DNA of 7,515 nt. Origin: Deltaproteobacteria bacterium. Its GTDB lineage: Bacteria; Desulfobacterota; Dissulfuribacteria; Dissulfuribacterales; UBA3076. The stretch lies in NCBI GenBank assembly GCA_027004315.1, contig JALTHV010000273.1, positions 1 through 7,515 on the forward strand, in the 5' to 3' direction. The notes under the pieces are model-generated. The model did not search any database, was not told where the DNA came from, and worked only from the letters and a program-made list of their open reading frames with translations. The position numbers and the translations under genes are program-made. Positions 5,625-7,515 of this stretch are shown here, one piece after another (position 1 is the stretch's first letter; each line of letters starts with the position of its first letter).

Positions 5625-7286
5625 GTGTCGGATTATATTGGTAAAGTTCCTCATTATATAGTAGCCCTTCTGGTATCAATTTTTTGTATTTTTCTACAGG
5701 CAGTTTCAGGCTATTCGAAGTCATACCCCGTATCCTTCTATGATCAGATCATAAAAGACTTTGCTCCGCTTTCCGCTATGGTCATTAAGGTATCGGGACA
5801 TTCCTTGATGCTAGATAATGGCAAGGCCAATGGCGTAAACACGGGAGATCTTTTTGAGGTATACGGCAGGGGATCCCCGGTGCTTAAATCCAATAGCAAG
5901 GAGGTAATCGGTTATCTCAAAAGGCCCCTGGCTATTATACGAGTGACACGAGCTGAAGATAACAGGTCCATATGCAAAGTAGTGGCTGCCAAGGGTCCTT
6001 TGGCCGTTGGGCAGCCAGCTATGAGATATAGTGATATGACAGCGGCCTTTGTGTCTAGGTCCAGATCGGACTCAGGTTATGGACTGCTTCGGAAATTACA
6101 GGGACTCTTTCCGGACCTTATCTGGTTGAACCCTTCTGATGTCCCTTCCGATATCGTAGATTCCCAGTCAATGAAGACACTGGGCATTGTCTTGCTTTTT
6201 GCCCTAGAGCCCGATGGCCTGAAGGTCTATGGACCTGACTTGGCCCTCTTGCATAAGTATCCTGCATTTAAGGCAGAGGGTGCCACATTCCCCAGGAGCA
6301 ATTTTTGGAAAAAAGAACAGAGACCAGCAGGAAGCTCCAATAGCTGGAAATTTAAGACGAATATAAGGGGACTCAATCTGGCCGATGCGCATCTCGTAGG
6401 GCGTCTTTCAGGAGAGGCTATCCAGATAGATATCCTTAATCTGGATGGAGGTAGGGGACCTAAGGTAGTCTATCTCTTGCCATCAGGTATCTATATCAGC
6501 CCATATAGGAGACAGGGAAGGCCGGTCTCCTATATATTTTCTGGGCCTGGGCACTTAGTCAATTTTTCAGTATCCGGGCCTGACGGATGGATAGTGGTAA
6601 ATGTCTTGCTGGATGGTGTAGGCATGCGTTCCATGCTTTTGAGCTACCAGGATTCTACCCTCAGCCTTATACAGGGCAATGTCAATCTGTGGCTTGCCTT
6701 TGTAGATCGGGACGGAAACAAAAGAAAGAGATCACTTCTAGGGCAGAGTTTCGATGTAAATGCCATGTTTGGCCCAAGGGTGTACCTGATGAAGGCCAGC
6801 CGAAAGGGCCTCAGTTACACGAAGGCGATAAAGGAACCAAGCGGTTTTTCTGTAATCAGGTCGAGTTGGTCAGACCTGAATGGAGATGGCAGTCCCGAGC
6901 TCTGTACAATTGATCGGAGAGGTAGGCTCCTTGTCTATGAAAAGAAACAATTGCTTTGGTCTTCTCCGGATCCTGTCTCTCCAGAGTTGTCTAAGGATGA
7001 TAGACTATTGAAGGGATTTATCTCCCTTGACATAAATAAAAATGGCCTGCCAGACTTGCTGTTTTCAGAGGTGTCTAAGGATAAGACTTCGTTGACGGGA
7101 GACAGCCTTATGGTTCTCGAATGGATAGCTGGGGAATACGTCCTTAAGGCAATCACGCCACCTGTAGGGGCACATATATGCGGTCTTGCGGCAGTCCAAA
7201 ATCAGTTAGTTTTGGGAGTTGTATGGCAAGACCCGAGAGTTGGTGGAAGGAAAGAGAGCCTTTTGTACTCATTCTGTCGAGACTAG
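5625..7286 (+). CDS. Exported FlgT-C-like / FG-GAP-like repeat protein of unknown function
   Basis: This 553-residue protein has an N-terminal hydrophobic segment (about 10-29, YIVALLVSIFCIFLQAV) that fits a signal peptide or anchor, so most of it is likely periplasmic or outer-membrane associated. Residues about 51-135 resemble the FlgT C-terminal/CsgG-associated fold, with GKANGVNTGDLFEVY (66-80) and IIRVTRAEDNRSICKVV (104-120). The C-terminal two thirds look like a beta-propeller of degenerate FG-GAP/VCBS units: ILNLDGGRGPKVVYL (270-284), SDLNGDGSPEL (416-426) and DINKNGLPDLLF (469-480). Such Asp/Asn loops often bind calcium in this family. No catalytic motif was seen and no flagellar gene is nearby, so a motility role is not supported. 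It has its own ribosome binding site and is separated from dsrC by a terminator and hairpin. The product assignment is by architecture only. Confidence 0.8.
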   Translation: MSDYIGKVPHYIVALLVSIFCIFLQAVSGYSKSYPVSFYDQIIKDFAPLSAMVIKVSGHSLMLDNGKANGVNTGDLFEVYGRGSPVLKSNSKEVIGYLKRPLAIIRVTRAEDNRSICKVVAAKGPLAVGQPAMRYSDMTAAFVSRSRSDSGYGLLRKLQGLFPDLIWLNPSDVPSDIVDSQSMKTLGIVLLFALEPDGLKVYGPDLALLHKYPAFKAEGATFPRSNFWKKEQRPAGSSNSWKFKTNIRGLNLADAHLVGRLSGEAIQIDILNLDGGRGPKVVYLLPSGIYISPYRRQGRPVSYIFSGPGHLVNFSVSGPDGWIVVNVLLDGVGMRSMLLSYQDSTLSLIQGNVNLWLAFVDRDGNKRKRSLLGQSFDVNAMFGPRVYLMKASRKGLSYTKAIKEPSGFSVIRSSWSDLNGDGSPELCTIDRRGRLLVYEKKQLLWSSPDPVSPELSKDDRLLKGFISLDINKNGLPDLLFSEVSKDKTSLTGDSLMVLEWIAGEYVLKAITPPVGAHICGLAAVQNQLVLGVVWQDPRVGGRKESLLYSFCRD

Positions 7287-7338
7287 AGATCTGAAATGTA
7301 ACTTCTCAAATTTGATGTCCTCGCAAAAGGTCTTTTTC

Positions 7339-7418
7339 TCACGCAAAGGCGCAAAGCTCGCAGAGGCAATCTATTGTTATTAAAGGAGAAAACTTTGCGT
7401 CTTGGCGACTTTGCGTGA
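7339..7418. repeat. Palindromic intergenic repeat between convergent genes, possible terminator
   Basis: TCACGCAAAG (7339-7348) pairs perfectly with CTTTGCGTGA (7409-7418), and CGCAAAG (7350-7356) pairs with CTTTGCG (7393-7399), leaving a nine-base bulge on the right arm. A T-rich run (7420-7434) follows. It lies between the plus-strand gene ending at 7286 and the minus-strand reading frame ending at 7433, so it may serve as a shared terminator. From memory, CGCAAAG-based palindromes are common between genes in many bacterial genomes; not checked. Confidence 0.6.
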
Positions 7419-7432
7419 TATTTTTGATTTTT

Positions 7433-7515
7433 TTAGAAGTCATCAATTTTATATCTCTGTGTTTTTGCCAAAAAGGATTTTTCTATGGCCTCTATACGCT
7501 CGTGATATTCTTCTC
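7433..7515 (-). CDS. C-terminal end of an unidentified minus-strand gene (partial)
   Basis: On the minus strand a frame stays open from the window edge to TAA at 7435-7433, giving 26 residues that end in KTQRYKIDDF. Composition and codons (ATA isoleucine, GCC alanine, mixed Glu/Lys/Arg helix) resemble the other genes here, and the other two minus-strand frames stop within this stretch. The charged, helical tail looks like a real C-terminus. The family cannot be told from so short a piece. It would converge with the gene at 5625-7286. Confidence 0.5.
   Translation of the reverse strand, partial: EEYHERIEAIEKSFLAKTQRYKIDDF

Overview
The window looks like chromosomal DNA from a sulfate- or sulfur-metabolising bacterium, most likely of the Desulfobacterota (formerly Deltaproteobacteria). 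The strongest evidence is a full-length DsrC (4968-5288) with the two C-terminal cysteines ten residues apart that mark the dissimilatory sulfur-cycle protein. Frequent AGA/AGG and ATA codons and moderate GC fit such a host, but I cannot name a genus from sequence alone.

Layout, left to right. (1) 63-2093: a complete elongation factor G paralogue with an intact GTPase domain but an altered domain IV tip. (2) 2094-2288: an intergenic region with a 12-bp palindrome, two mutually exclusive short hairpins and a possible promoter. (3) 2289-4514: a two-gene operon encoding a small DUF5335-like/DUF2934-like protein and a YcaO-type ATP-dependent enzyme ending in four TPR repeats. (4) 4515-5624: dsrC with its own promoter, strong ribosome binding site and terminator, flanked by two large hairpin elements in opposite orientation. 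(5) 5625-7286: an exported or membrane-anchored protein with a FlgT-C-like region and FG-GAP-like (integrin/VCBS) repeats. (6) 7287-7515: a palindromic intergenic repeat, then the C-terminal end of a minus-strand gene that runs off the window.

How the parts may work together. DsrC carries sulfur as a persulfide/trisulfide between DsrAB sulfite reductase and the membrane. YcaO enzymes activate amides with ATP, in some cases to install sulfur (thioamides), and E. coli YcaO is linked to methylthiolation of ribosomal protein S12. A YcaO-TPR operon beside dsrC, next to an EF-G paralogue, suggests a sulfur-transfer or ribosome-modification theme, but this rests on proximity only.

The most unusual feature is the pair of roughly 117-nt hairpin elements at 4618-4734 and 5408-5523. 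Their 33-bp stems differ at six positions, and at five of these both strands have changed so that pairing is kept. Their 50-nt loops are nearly identical but lie in opposite orientation. This indicates a structured, selected element family, mobile or regulatory, that I do not recognise.
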